This document shows, piece after piece, positions 8,560 through 16,815 of a stretch of 41,334 bases of DNA. Every line of letters begins with the position of its first letter. Positions within the stretch are counted from its first letter, which is position 1. Under the pieces are notes generated by a model. It saw only the letters and a list, made by a program, of their open reading frames with translations, was not told the origin of the DNA and did no database searches. Source of the stretch: Flavobacteriales bacterium (GTDB lineage: Bacteria > Bacteroidota > Bacteroidia > NS11-12g > UBA955); NCBI GenBank assembly GCA_024643755.1, contig JAHEMG010000007.1, positions 1 to 41,334 on the forward strand, read 5' to 3'. Made by a program: the position numbers and the translations under genes.

Positions 8560-8567
8560 TACATTTG
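8560..8567 (+). promoter_or_regulatory. Promoter -7 element (TACATTTG) of substrate-binding lipoprotein gene
   Basis: TACATTTG matches TAnnTTTG and ends 6 nt before ATG 8574. It also contains the TTG that the ORF track used as a start, so that start is unlikely. Confidence 0.5.
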
Positions 8568-8573
8568 TGTTTT

Positions 8574-10310
8574 ATGCAACTTGTAAGGAGAGTGGCTCAG
8601 CAAGGAAATTCCTATCGGGCGGACAACAAATTTATCTCCAAAGGGGTGATATTGCTTTCATCCCTCGGGTTACTTTTATTCACAGTTTTGGGATTGAGTG
8701 GTTGTAAAAATGTTGATAAAAAATCCCCACTTCAAGTCTTTCATTATAATGAGGATGTTTCTGTCACCACCTTGGATCCCGCATTTGTGAAATCACAATC
8801 CGAAATTTGGATTGTTTCACAGATTTTCAATGGATTGGTAGATCTCGATGCCCAATTACAGCCGGTTCCCGCTTTGGCCAAGTCTTGGGAGATTTCCGAA
8901 GACCTTTGTACCTATACCTTTCATTTGCGCACGGATGTGAACTTTTGTTTTGTGGATAAACTCGGACAAACCACCCAGCGGAAAATGACTGCCTCGGATG
9001 TTGCATACAGTTTGTCGCGCATCGCGGATCCGGCCACCGCTTCACCGGGTGCTTGGATCTTTGCCGGAAAAATCGATTCCGTTTTTAGTCGTGCTTTTTT
9101 GGCCCCCAACGATACCACCTTCGTGTTGCAATTGAAAACACCCGCCGCCTCTCTGTTGGGACTGTTGTCTACCAATTTCGGGTTTGTGGTGCCGAGGGAG
9201 TATGCCCGGTACGACAAATCCTATGTTTCGCGAAATCCAGTGGGAACAGGTCCGTTTTATATGCGTCGCTGGGAAGAAGAGATCAAATTGGTGCTGCGCA
9301 AAAATCCGCATTACCACGAGCGGGATAGCCAAGGCGTGGCACTACCGTATTTGGATGCTGTGAATGTCACTTTTGTGAAGAACAAACAAACGGCCTTTAT
9401 GCAATTTGTGGCGGGCACCTATGATTTTTTCAATGGCTTGGAAGGGTCGTTCAAGGATGAATTGCTCACTGAAACCGCAGCACTCAAGCCCAAATATGCC
9501 AAATCCATGAAGGCGATCATCACTCCGTTTCTCAATACAGAATATGTTGGTTGTTACTTGGGTGATGTACCCGGACAAACGAATTGGCTGCAGGATGTTC
9601 ACCTCAGGCGGGCCTTGTTTCTGGCCATCGATAAACAAAAGTTGGTGCGATTTTTTCGCAATGGGCTGGGCGATCCGGGCGATGCAGGTTTTGTACCACC
9701 CAGTCTCAATGTTGTTGGGAGCAAAGCCAACGATGCAGCGACTGCGACATCGAATCAATGGGATAGGGCTTTGCAAGAACTAAAAAAATCCAGTTACAAT
9801 CGCCAAGCCAACAAGCCCGTAATCTTGCTTTCGACCACGGCCGACTACTTAGACATGATGGTTTATTTGCAGGAGACTTGGCAGCGTTTGGGCGTGAAGG
9901 TTAAGGTAGATATTCAAACAGGCGGGATGCTGCGACAATTGCGAAACGAAGGGAAATTGATGTTGTTTCGGGGTTCGTGGATTGCAGATTATCCCGATGC
10001 AGAGAATTTCCTCGCTTGCTTTTATCAACCGTATTGTTCTCCGAACGGACCCAATTACACCCATTTTACGGATCTGAAATTTGATGCTTTGTATCAGCTT
10101 ATTGAGGCCGGGTCAACCCAAAAACAGGGCGATGATCGTGCGCTGCATATCCAACAAGCCAATCAGATTTTGATAGAACAAGCGCCCGTGATTCCTTTGT
10201 ACTATGACAAAAGTATCCGATTGATGCAACCTTGGGTAGAGGGTTTGGCCAACGACGTAGCCAATCGCTTGGTGTTAAAACGGGTGAAAATCAATCCGAA
10301 AAGACCTTAA
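8574..10310 (+). CDS. ABC transporter substrate-binding lipoprotein, family 5 (oligopeptide/DppA type)
   Basis: 578 aa from ATG 8574. The hydrophobic stretch VILLSSLGLLLFTVLGLSGC ends in a lipobox (LSGC), so it should be a lipoprotein, although the n-region before it is unusually long (about 25 residues). SBP_bac_5 landmarks follow: TLDPAFVKSQSEIWIVSQIFNGLV, then LAKSWEISEDLCTYTFHLRTDVNF, NPVGTGPFYMRRWE, and the late LFRGSWIADYPDAENFL. The family binds peptides, nickel-chelates or other small ligands outside the inner membrane. No permease or ATPase partner is adjacent. The stop codon overlaps the convergent mlaF stop within TTAA. Confidence 0.9.
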   Translation: MQLVRRVAQQGNSYRADNKFISKGVILLSSLGLLLFTVLGLSGCKNVDKKSPLQVFHYNEDVSVTTLDPAFVKSQSEIWIVSQIFNGLVDLDAQLQPVPALAKSWEISEDLCTYTFHLRTDVNFCFVDKLGQTTQRKMTASDVAYSLSRIADPATASPGAWIFAGKIDSVFSRAFLAPNDTTFVLQLKTPAASLLGLLSTNFGFVVPREYARYDKSYVSRNPVGTGPFYMRRWEEEIKLVLRKNPHYHERDSQGVALPYLDAVNVTFVKNKQTAFMQFVAGTYDFFNGLEGSFKDELLTETAALKPKYAKSMKAIITPFLNTEYVGCYLGDVPGQTNWLQDVHLRRALFLAIDKQKLVRFFRNGLGDPGDAGFVPPSLNVVGSKANDAATATSNQWDRALQELKKSSYNRQANKPVILLSTTADYLDMMVYLQETWQRLGVKVKVDIQTGGMLRQLRNEGKLMLFRGSWIADYPDAENFLACFYQPYCSPNGPNYTHFTDLKFDALYQLIEAGSTQKQGDDRALHIQQANQILIEQAPVIPLYYDKSIRLMQPWVEGLANDVANRLVLKRVKINPKRP

Positions 10311-11038
10311 AAACTGGCTTTTACGAAAGCGTCGAGCTCGGGGTTGCTTTTTTGTGCTTCGGCCAGGTCATGGCTACTGCCTTCCCACCACTTTTGTCCT
10401 TGATGTACAAAAACGATGTGCTCACCAATGTCCTTAACGGTTTTCATGTCGTGACTGTTGATGATCGTGGTAATGCCAAATTCCTTGGTAATGTCGTGCA
10501 ACAATGTGTCGATCACGCGCGATGTCAGTGGATCGAGGCCCGAATTGGGTTCGTCGCAGAACAAGTATTTGATATTTAGTGCGATGGCCCGGGCTATCCC
10601 AACGCGTTTTTTCATTCCTCCAGAAATTTCGGCGGGTGTTTTCTTGTTGGCATTCACCAAGTTCACCCTGGATAAGCACAAGTTTACCCGATCCATGCGT
10701 TCCTCTTTGTTCATGTTTGAAAACATCATCAAGGGGAATTCAACATTTTGCTCAACGGTGAGTGAATCAAACAGCGCTGTGCCTTGAAACAACATGCCGA
10801 TTTCACGACGTAATACTTGTTGCTGTTCGTATTCCAAGTTGTTGAAGTCTTGGTTTTCGAACAATACTTGTCCGCTACTGGGTTTTTCCAAGCCCACCAT
10901 GGTTTTTACCATGACACTTTTACCACCCCCGGATGCACCAATCACCAAGTTGGCCACGCCAGGAAGGAAGCGTGCATTGATGTTCTTGAGTACGTGCTTT
11001 TCCTCGAAATATTTGTTTAAATCAACCAGCTGTATCAT
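10307..11038 (-). CDS. mlaF: ABC transporter ATP-binding protein, MlaF type (lipid transport)
   Basis: 243 aa. Walker A GASGGGKSVMVKT, Q-loop LFQGTALFDSLTVEQNV, ABC signature ISGGMKKRVGIARA, Walker B YLFCDEPNSGLDP, and H-loop NSHDMKT. NSGLDP and the pairing with an MlaE permease put it in the Mla/Mkl branch that moves phospholipids between the membranes of diderms. The start lies 12 bp after the end of mlaE. No MCE-domain protein (MlaD) follows; the next gene is convergent and unrelated. Confidence 0.92.
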   Translation of the reverse strand: MIQLVDLNKYFEEKHVLKNINARFLPGVANLVIGASGGGKSVMVKTMVGLEKPSSGQVLFENQDFNNLEYEQQQVLRREIGMLFQGTALFDSLTVEQNVEFPLMMFSNMNKEERMDRVNLCLSRVNLVNANKKTPAEISGGMKKRVGIARAIALNIKYLFCDEPNSGLDPLTSRVIDTLLHDITKEFGITTIINSHDMKTVKDIGEHIVFVHQGQKWWEGSSHDLAEAQKSNPELDAFVKASF

Positions 11039-11050
11039 AATTTCTGGGAC

Positions 11051-11806
11051 TTATAACAACAGTTTTGCGATAATCAAATCGAACAATAGAATCGTCACAC
11101 AAATGCGTGTCACCGCCTTGGTGCCAGCTTCACCCACTTCCAAAGCCCCGCCGGTTGTGTAATACCCTTGGAAACAGCTCAAGCTGGTGATGATGAAGGA
11201 AAAAACGTAGCTTTTCACCAGAAGGACTTTTGCGTACAGCGGTAAAAATGAGCTCCGCAATCCCGTTACATATTCGTCCATCGTCATGATGCCGGTGATT
11301 TTCGCTGCCATCAAACCGCCAAAAATCAACAAGAAATTTGAAAGTACGATCAAAAAGGGGATGACAATTACCCCAGCGAGAATTTTTGGGAAAGAGACAA
11401 ATCCAATGGAGTTGATACCCATCACCTCATACGCGTCGATCTGCTCGCTCACTTTCATATTGCCTATCTCCGAGGCGATATTGGCCCCGATTTTACCTGC
11501 CAAAACCAAACACGTAATGGTTGGCGCAAGTTCCAACACAGAGCTCGATCCTACCACTGAGCCCACAATTTCCATGGGGAATAAACTCGGTGGCAATACG
11601 CCCGAGTCTGATTTTAATTGACTGGCAGTTTGTACGGTGGTAACGGCTCCGGTAATAACGGCAATCAAAATAACCACTACCAACGATTCGATGCCAATAA
11701 GATTCATCTCACGCATCAGCATGTTCCAAAACATACGTCCTCTTTCTGGGCGTTTGAATACATACCGCATGAACAATATGTAGCGTCCTACTTCCGAAAA
11801 AACATT
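11051..11806 (-). CDS. mlaE: ABC transporter permease, MlaE family
   Basis: 251 aa from ATG 11806 (MNVFSEVGRYILFMRYVF); an upstream in-frame ATG at 11839 would add 11 residues. MlaE/DUF140 features: amphipathic N-terminal segment, then membrane helices ESLVVVILIAVITGAVTTVQTA, ELAPTITCLVLAGKIGANIASEIGNMKVSEQIDAYEVMG (the family's conserved cytoplasmic coupling motif) and further hydrophobic segments to the C-terminus. It works with MlaF in the inner membrane in retrograde or anterograde lipid transport. It is 90 bp downstream of recG on the same strand. Confidence 0.92.
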   Translation of the reverse strand, partial: NVFSEVGRYILFMRYVFKRPERGRMFWNMLMREMNLIGIESLVVVILIAVITGAVTTVQTASQLKSDSGVLPPSLFPMEIVGSVVGSSSVLELAPTITCLVLAGKIGANIASEIGNMKVSEQIDAYEVMGINSIGFVSFPKILAGVIVIPFLIVLSNFLLIFGGLMAAKITGIMTMDEYVTGLRSSFLPLYAKVLLVKSYVFSFIITSLSCFQGYYTTGGALEVGEAGTKAVTRICVTILLFDLIIAKLLL

Positions 11807-11895
11807 CATTGCTTTACGACGTGAAATTACACCCTGCAATCCGAATGCGAGTCAATGCCGACGAAAATCTTTGTAAATTCTTTTGCGATGTGGGG

Positions 11896-13995
11896 TTATG
11901 AGATCTTGCTCCACACCGTTCGATTGGGGATTTTGGCCAATTCTGCTTTGATTGGCGCACTTTCTGGCTTTATCAAAAGTTCATCCCCTTCAAGCCATTG
12001 TTGCGCTTCAACCCTGCTGGCAATCAATGTGGATTCATCGTGACGGATATCGGCCAACTTCAATTCAAGCACCCCACTTTGTTTGGTTCCATCAAGTTCG
12101 CCGGGTCCACGCAATTCTAGATCTACTTTGGCGATTTCAAATCCGTCGTTGGTATTGACCATGGTGGAGATGCGTTTGTACCCATTCTCACTCAATCCCG
12201 GTTTAGTGATCAGTACGCAATAACTTTGTTCATTGCCTCGACCAACCCGACCCCTGAGCTGATGCAATTGCGCCAGGCCAAATCGCTCCGCATTTTCGAT
12301 GACCATAACCGATGCGTTGGGGACATTAACACCCACTTCGATGACCGTTGTTGCGATCAAAATATCGGTTTGATGGTTTTTGAACAGGTTCATCGCAGCA
12401 TCTTTTTCGGCTGCTTTGAGCTTTCCGTGTACGATGCTGTACTTATATTGTGGGGTGGGGATATAGCTGGTAACCATGTCGTAGCCACCCATTAAGCTGT
12501 TCAAGTCCAGTTTTTCGCTGTCCTCAATCAATGGGAATACATAGTATATCTGTCGGCCCTTGGCAATTTCGTTTCGTAAAAATTCCATGATGGCAGGCCG
12601 CATCGATTCTTGTCGGTGTACCGTAACGATGGGTTTTCTACCGGCGGGCATTTCGTCAATCACGCTCACGTCCAAATCGCCATAAACGGTCATTGCCAAA
12701 GTACGGGGGATAGGGGTGGCTGTCATGACCAAAATATGGGGTAACACTTGTCCTTTTTTCCAAAGTTTCGCCCGCTGAGCTACACCAAATCGGTGTTGTT
12801 CGTCAATGACCACCAAACCCAGTTGTTTGTATTGCACGTCTTGCTCAATGAGCGCGTGGGTGCCTACCAAGATGTGTATATCGCCTTCTGCCAGGGCCTT
12901 GAGCAGCAGTTCTCTCTTTTTCTTGGGGGTAGAACCTGTCAGTAGTTCCATGCGCAGTCCGATGGTTTCAGCCCATTCTTTGAGTCCTTCGTGGTGCTGT
13001 GTTGCCAGGATTTCGGTGGGTGCCATCATACAGGCTTGGTATCCGTTGTCGATAGCCATCAGCATACTTAAAAACGCCACCATGGTTTTGCCTGAGCCCA
13101 CATCGCCCTGAATCAAGCGATTGCATTGAAGTCCTGTTTTGAAGTCGTTGCGAATTTCTTTCAGCACCCGTTTTTGTGCGCCGGTGAGATTGAAAGGCAG
13201 GTGATTGTCGTAGAAATCGTGAAAATAGGTACCTACTTTGTCAAAGATCAACCCTTTGTATGTGCGATTCCTGAATCCTTTGAGCATCAGGTGTCGCAAT
13301 TGCAGATAAAAGAGTTCCTCGAACTTCAAGCGGCGTTTTGCTTCTTCTAACCGACCCAAATTCTGAGGGAAGTGCAGTTCTTTGATGGCATCTTTTCTGC
13401 CGATGAATTTGTATTTGTTTAGAATGGCTTGTGGCAGGTTTTCGGGGATATCGAATAGGCTGCTGTTGACGGCATTTTGGGCCGCTGTGACCAAGAATTT
13501 GTTTTCGAGTTTTTTGCGCCGCATCCCTTCGGTGAGGGGGTATACGGGGACTAGGCTCAGCGGTTTGATGGGGGCATTGGGGACGAGTGCATCGAGTTCG
13601 GGGTGGGCGATGCTCAATTTGCCTTTGAAATTGTTGATTTTTCCGTAAACGCGATAGGTGGTGCCGGGTTTCAGCAAACGATCCACGTATACGATGCCTT
13701 TGAACCAAACCAATTCAATTTCTCCGCTGCCATCGTTGAGCATAGCAACATACCTTCTGCCGTTGCCTTGGCCTGTCATGCCGATGGGCCTGATGCTGCC
13801 TTGCAATTGCACCCAAACATCATCGCCTTGAAGACTGTTGATGCGGTACACCTGCGACCGGTCTTCATGTCGGAAAGGATAGTGACTCAGCAAATCGCCC
13901 AGGGTGTGGATACCCAATTCTTTTTTGAGGGCTTCGGCCCTTTGGGGACCAACACCTTTTAAATACTCAATTCCCGTATCCAACCAATGGGGCAT
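11896..13995 (-). CDS. recG: ATP-dependent DNA helicase RecG
   Basis: 699 aa from ATG 13995 (MPHWLDTGIEYLKGVGPQRA); the 36 extra residues in the track run through the divergent fabG. Domains in order: wedge/OB fold (VWVQLQGSIRPIGM..), DEAD-type helicase with Walker A QGDVGSGKTMVAF and DEQH box VVIDEQHRFGVAQRA, motif III MTATPIPRTLAMT, helicase C with ATTVIEVGVNVPNASVMVIENAERFGL and QLRGRVGRG. It remodels stalled replication forks and Holliday junctions. The start is fixed by a TATCTTCG element exactly 4 nt upstream, half of a palindrome shared with fabG. Confidence 0.97.
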   Translation of the reverse strand: MPHWLDTGIEYLKGVGPQRAEALKKELGIHTLGDLLSHYPFRHEDRSQVYRINSLQGDDVWVQLQGSIRPIGMTGQGNGRRYVAMLNDGSGEIELVWFKGIVYVDRLLKPGTTYRVYGKINNFKGKLSIAHPELDALVPNAPIKPLSLVPVYPLTEGMRRKKLENKFLVTAAQNAVNSSLFDIPENLPQAILNKYKFIGRKDAIKELHFPQNLGRLEEAKRRLKFEELFYLQLRHLMLKGFRNRTYKGLIFDKVGTYFHDFYDNHLPFNLTGAQKRVLKEIRNDFKTGLQCNRLIQGDVGSGKTMVAFLSMLMAIDNGYQACMMAPTEILATQHHEGLKEWAETIGLRMELLTGSTPKKKRELLLKALAEGDIHILVGTHALIEQDVQYKQLGLVVIDEQHRFGVAQRAKLWKKGQVLPHILVMTATPIPRTLAMTVYGDLDVSVIDEMPAGRKPIVTVHRQESMRPAIMEFLRNEIAKGRQIYYVFPLIEDSEKLDLNSLMGGYDMVTSYIPTPQYKYSIVHGKLKAAEKDAAMNLFKNHQTDILIATTVIEVGVNVPNASVMVIENAERFGLAQLHQLRGRVGRGNEQSYCVLITKPGLSENGYKRISTMVNTNDGFEIAKVDLELRGPGELDGTKQSGVLELKLADIRHDESTLIASRVEAQQWLEGDELLIKPESAPIKAELAKIPNRTVWSKIS

Positions 13996-13998
13996 TTC

Positions 13999-14019
13999 GC
14001 GAAGATAAGTTATCTTCGC
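13999..14019. promoter_or_regulatory. Palindromic bidirectional promoter between recG and fabG
   Basis: A perfect inverted repeat of two 10-bp arms (GCGAAGATAA and TTATCTTCGC) around a single G. Each arm contains TATCTTCG reading outward, a variant of the Bacteroidota -7 box TAnnTTTG, and each lies exactly 4 nt before a start codon: CGAA then ATG for recG, CAGC then ATG for fabG. It fills nearly all of the 27-bp intergenic region. An operator or a repressor site is an alternative reading. Confidence 0.5.
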
Positions 14020-14022
14020 AGC

Positions 14023-14766
14023 ATGCTTCAAGGAAAAACCGCGCTCATTACAGGTGCCTCTCGGGGAATCGGCAAGGGAATTGCTGAAATTTTCGCTAAA
14101 CATGGATGTAACATCGCTTTCACATTTGCTTCAAGTGTGGAGAAAGCCCGTGCATTTGAACAAGAATTATCGGCCCAATACGGGGTGAAAGTAAAAGGAT
14201 ATCAGTCGGATGCGGCGAATTTTGCTCAGAGCATGACGTTGGCTGAAACGGTGATCGCTGATTTTGGCAAGATTGATTGTTTGATCAATAATGCGGGGAT
14301 TACGCGTGATACATTGATGTTGCGTATGACCGAGGAGCAGTGGGATGAGGTGATTGATACGAATTTGAAATCTGCGTTCAATTTAACAAAGGCGTTTTTG
14401 AAGCATTTTTTGGGCAATCGCGCGGGCAGTATCATCAACATGACATCGGTTGTTGGGGTGATGGGGAATGCCGGTCAGGCGAATTATGCAGCTTCAAAGG
14501 CGGGTATGATTGGTTTCACCAAAAGTATCGCCAAGGAATTGGGTAGCAGAAATGTGCGTTGCAATGCGGTGGCTCCAGGTTTTATTGAGACCGAAATGAC
14601 CCATGCATTGGACGAAAACGTGCGTAAGCAATGGGCTGAGAGCATTCCTTTGAAGCGTGGTGGCACGCCTGAGGATGTGGCAAATGTTTGTTTGTTTTTG
14701 GCCAGCGATATGAGTACCTACGTAACCGGACAGACACTTTCTGTTTGCGGTGGGATGTTGATGTAA
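14023..14766 (+). CDS. fabG: 3-oxoacyl-[acyl-carrier-protein] reductase FabG
   Basis: 247 aa from ATG 14023 (MLQGKTALITGASRGIG); the track's 12 extra residues span the promoter palindrome. NAD(P)-binding GASRGIG near residue 11, NNAG at 89-92, and the catalytic S142, Y155, K159 (NYAASKAGM). The closing part GGTPEDVANVCLFLASDMSTYVTGQTLSVCGGM is typical of FabG. It reduces 3-oxoacyl-ACP with NADPH in type II fatty-acid synthesis. It may lead an operon with tatC (17-bp gap), rpiB and miaE. Confidence 0.95.
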   Translation: MLQGKTALITGASRGIGKGIAEIFAKHGCNIAFTFASSVEKARAFEQELSAQYGVKVKGYQSDAANFAQSMTLAETVIADFGKIDCLINNAGITRDTLMLRMTEEQWDEVIDTNLKSAFNLTKAFLKHFLGNRAGSIINMTSVVGVMGNAGQANYAASKAGMIGFTKSIAKELGSRNVRCNAVAPGFIETEMTHALDENVRKQWAESIPLKRGGTPEDVANVCLFLASDMSTYVTGQTLSVCGGMLM

Positions 14767-14783
14767 TCTGAACAACCGAAACG

Positions 14784-15620
14784 ATGCCCTTAGATCAGCC
14801 AGAAGAGGTTTATCCCTACGAGAAAAACATGGGTTTCTTCGATCATATCGATGAACTGAGAAAACGTTTATTTCGTGTGGCGGTGGTGATACTGATTGGT
14901 ACTGTCCTTGGGTTTATCTATGTAGAAAAACTGTTCGATGTTGTGGTGCTGAGTCCCTTCAAGCCAGACTTTTTGGGATATCGTTTTTTTTGCAAGGCCG
15001 GACAGGTTTTGACAAATTCGAATGCACTATGTTGGACGCCCCCGCCGTTGGTGATGCAAAGTCAACAGATTCAGGGACAGTTTGTTAGTGCGTTTAAAAT
15101 TTCTTTTGTTGTTGGATTTGTCGTTGCTTTTCCTTATATTATATATCAAATTTGGAGCTTCGTCAAACCAGCATTAAGTCAGAAAGAAATCCAAAAAACC
15201 GGTCGCAGCTTGTCGATCGTTTCACTGTTGTTTTTCAGCGGATTGTTTTTTGCCTATTTCTTTTTGGTGCCATTGGCATCGAACTTTTTGTTGGGCTACA
15301 CGTTGAGTCCGAAAATTCAGAATATGATAACCATTTCCAGTGTGACAGGGTTTGTGACCTTCATGAGCTTGGCCACGGGATTGGTTTTTGAGTTGCCAGT
15401 ACTGATTTATGTATTGGCGAAATTGGGCATTGTGAGCAGTGCTTTTTTGAAGAAAAACTGGCGCTATGCGGTGGTGGTGATCTTCTTAATTGCGGGTATC
15501 GCTACGCCATCGCCCGATATGTTTAGTCAGTTGCTGCTGGGTACCCCGTTGATGGGTTTGTATTTTGTGGGTATTCATGTAGCCAAACGCGTTGAAAAAA
15601 ATCGAGAAAATGAACAATAA
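14784..15620 (+). CDS. tatC: Twin-arginine translocase subunit TatC
   Basis: 278 aa. The N-terminal signature MGFFDHIDELRKRLF is the conserved cytoplasmic segment that reads the twin-arginine signal. Six membrane helices follow, including KISFVVGFVVAFPYIIYQIWSFVKPAL with the conserved F-P-Y..Q-W-F-P-x-L pattern and GLVFELPVLIYVLAKLGI with the conserved F-E-x-P. An insertion of about 30 residues with two cysteines (YRFFCKAGQ..ALCWTPPP) in the first periplasmic loop is larger than in E. coli but seen in Bacteroidota. No tatA/tatB nearby. The stop overlaps rpiB by 11 bp. Confidence 0.95.
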   Translation: MPLDQPEEVYPYEKNMGFFDHIDELRKRLFRVAVVILIGTVLGFIYVEKLFDVVVLSPFKPDFLGYRFFCKAGQVLTNSNALCWTPPPLVMQSQQIQGQFVSAFKISFVVGFVVAFPYIIYQIWSFVKPALSQKEIQKTGRSLSIVSLLFFSGLFFAYFFLVPLASNFLLGYTLSPKIQNMITISSVTGFVTFMSLATGLVFELPVLIYVLAKLGIVSSAFLKKNWRYAVVVIFLIAGIATPSPDMFSQLLLGTPLMGLYFVGIHVAKRVEKNRENEQ

Positions 15621-16047
15621 AACCATTGCTTTGGGATCGGATCATGCTGGATTCGAATTGAAAAATGAAATGCTCGTTCGCTTGGTAGAGCAGGGGTATG
15701 AATTATTGGATATGGGACCGGATTCGGCCGACAGTGTAGATTACCCTGACTATGCGCACAAAGTAGCGGCAGCGGTTGAAAGCGGCGAGGCCGGTTGTGG
15801 TATTTTGATTTGTGGCAGTGGCAATGGTGTATGTATCACCGCCAATAAGCATGTGGGTGTGCGTGCAGCTTTGTGCTGGGAGCCGGAAATCAGTGCTTTG
15901 GCCAAGCAACACAACAATGCCAACGTGATTTGTTTGCCTGCGCGATTTGTATCGCAAGAGAAAGCTTTCGATATCGTAGATGCCTATTTGGCTGCTGAGT
16001 TTGAGGGTGGTAGACATCAAAACCGCGTAAGCAAAATCGAAGGGTGA
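15610..16047 (+). CDS. rpiB: Ribose-5-phosphate isomerase B
   Basis: 145 aa from ATG 15610 (MNNKTIALGSDHAGFELK), inside the tatC 3' end; the track's upstream TTG start is less likely. RpiB/LacA-B fold landmarks: GSDHAGFE, the active-site loop GCGILICGSGNGVCITANK with the catalytic Cys, GVRAALCWEPE, and NVICLPARFVS. It interconverts ribose-5-phosphate and ribulose-5-phosphate in the pentose phosphate pathway. GSGNG replaces the more common GTGIG; the variant is seen in Bacteroidota members. The stop overlaps a possible miaE GTG start. Confidence 0.94.
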   Translation: MNNKTIALGSDHAGFELKNEMLVRLVEQGYELLDMGPDSADSVDYPDYAHKVAAAVESGEAGCGILICGSGNGVCITANKHVGVRAALCWEPEISALAKQHNNANVICLPARFVSQEKAFDIVDAYLAAEFEGGRHQNRVSKIEG

Positions 16048-16793
16048 GCATGAAGCCGAAAGAGCAACACGTTACCGTATCTCATCCGGGGTATTCCGAC
16101 GAGTTCTTTCGTGAGGATGATGCCCCACTGTCGCCGCAGGATAACTCCGCGGGTGCTGAACTCAGTAAGTCCCATGATACTACGTTGGCTGCAAATTTGG
16201 AGGCGGTGCGCATGCTTGGACTCAAATTGCCCACCGATCCGCGTTGGGTGAATGTGGCCGAGAAAACCATCGAAGAAATCTTAACGGATCACGCTTTTTG
16301 CGAGCAAAAAGCGGCCACCATGGGTGTAACACTCATCGTGAAATTTTCTGATCACGCGCGCCTGGTAGATGAAGTAACGCCGCTGGTTGCAGAGGAGTGG
16401 GGACATTTTCGCAAAGTGCTGAAAGAGTTGAAAAAGCGGGGTTTGAACTTGGGCCGACAGCGTAAAGATGAATATGTTGTGGCACTACACAACCAAATGC
16501 GTAAAGGTGGTTCCCGCGAACAAACCATGATGGAATATTTATTGGTTTCCGCCATGGTTGAAGCCCGTTCTTGTGAGCGATTCAGACTGTTGAGTTTGTA
16601 TTGCCAAGACGAATACCTCCGCAAATTCTATTATGAGTTCATGGTTTCTGAAGCAGGTCACTACCGCATGTTTATTGATTTGGCCAAGCACTATTTGCCT
16701 GAAGATCAAGTAAAACGTCGCTGGGAAGAAATGCTCGTAGCCGAGGCCGAAATCATGGCCAACTTAGAACTTCGGGGCGATAGGGTACACTAA
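16044..16793 (+). CDS. miaE: tRNA-(ms2io6A)-hydroxylase MiaE-like, with N-terminal extension
   Basis: The core from MLGLKLPTDPRWVNVAEKT (ATG 16212) onward is ~193 aa, the usual length of MiaE. Diiron ligands are visible: E in LTDHAFCEQKA, ExxH in AEEWGHFRKV, E in SAMVEARSCERF and ExxH in SEAGHYRMF. MiaE hydroxylates the prenyl group of ms2i6A37 in tRNAs reading UNN codons, using oxygen and iron. The open frame continues upstream for 56 residues (HPGYSDEFFREDDAPLSPQ..) to GTG 16044, which overlaps the rpiB stop (GTGA), or ATG 16050. That extension is acidic and probably disordered. I list the long form; the true start may be 16050 or 16212. Confidence 0.88.
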   Translation: MSMKPKEQHVTVSHPGYSDEFFREDDAPLSPQDNSAGAELSKSHDTTLAANLEAVRMLGLKLPTDPRWVNVAEKTIEEILTDHAFCEQKAATMGVTLIVKFSDHARLVDEVTPLVAEEWGHFRKVLKELKKRGLNLGRQRKDEYVVALHNQMRKGGSREQTMMEYLLVSAMVEARSCERFRLLSLYCQDEYLRKFYYEFMVSEAGHYRMFIDLAKHYLPEDQVKRRWEEMLVAEAEIMANLELRGDRVH

Positions 16794-16815
16794 GGATCTC
16801 CCCAAAAGGCATCGC

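Noticed and set aside
8951-8959. TGTGGATAA, a perfect DnaA box, near parAB, suggesting oriC
   Set aside because: Single copy inside a coding region; about 0.3 expected by chance in the window; no cluster or AT-rich unwinding region.
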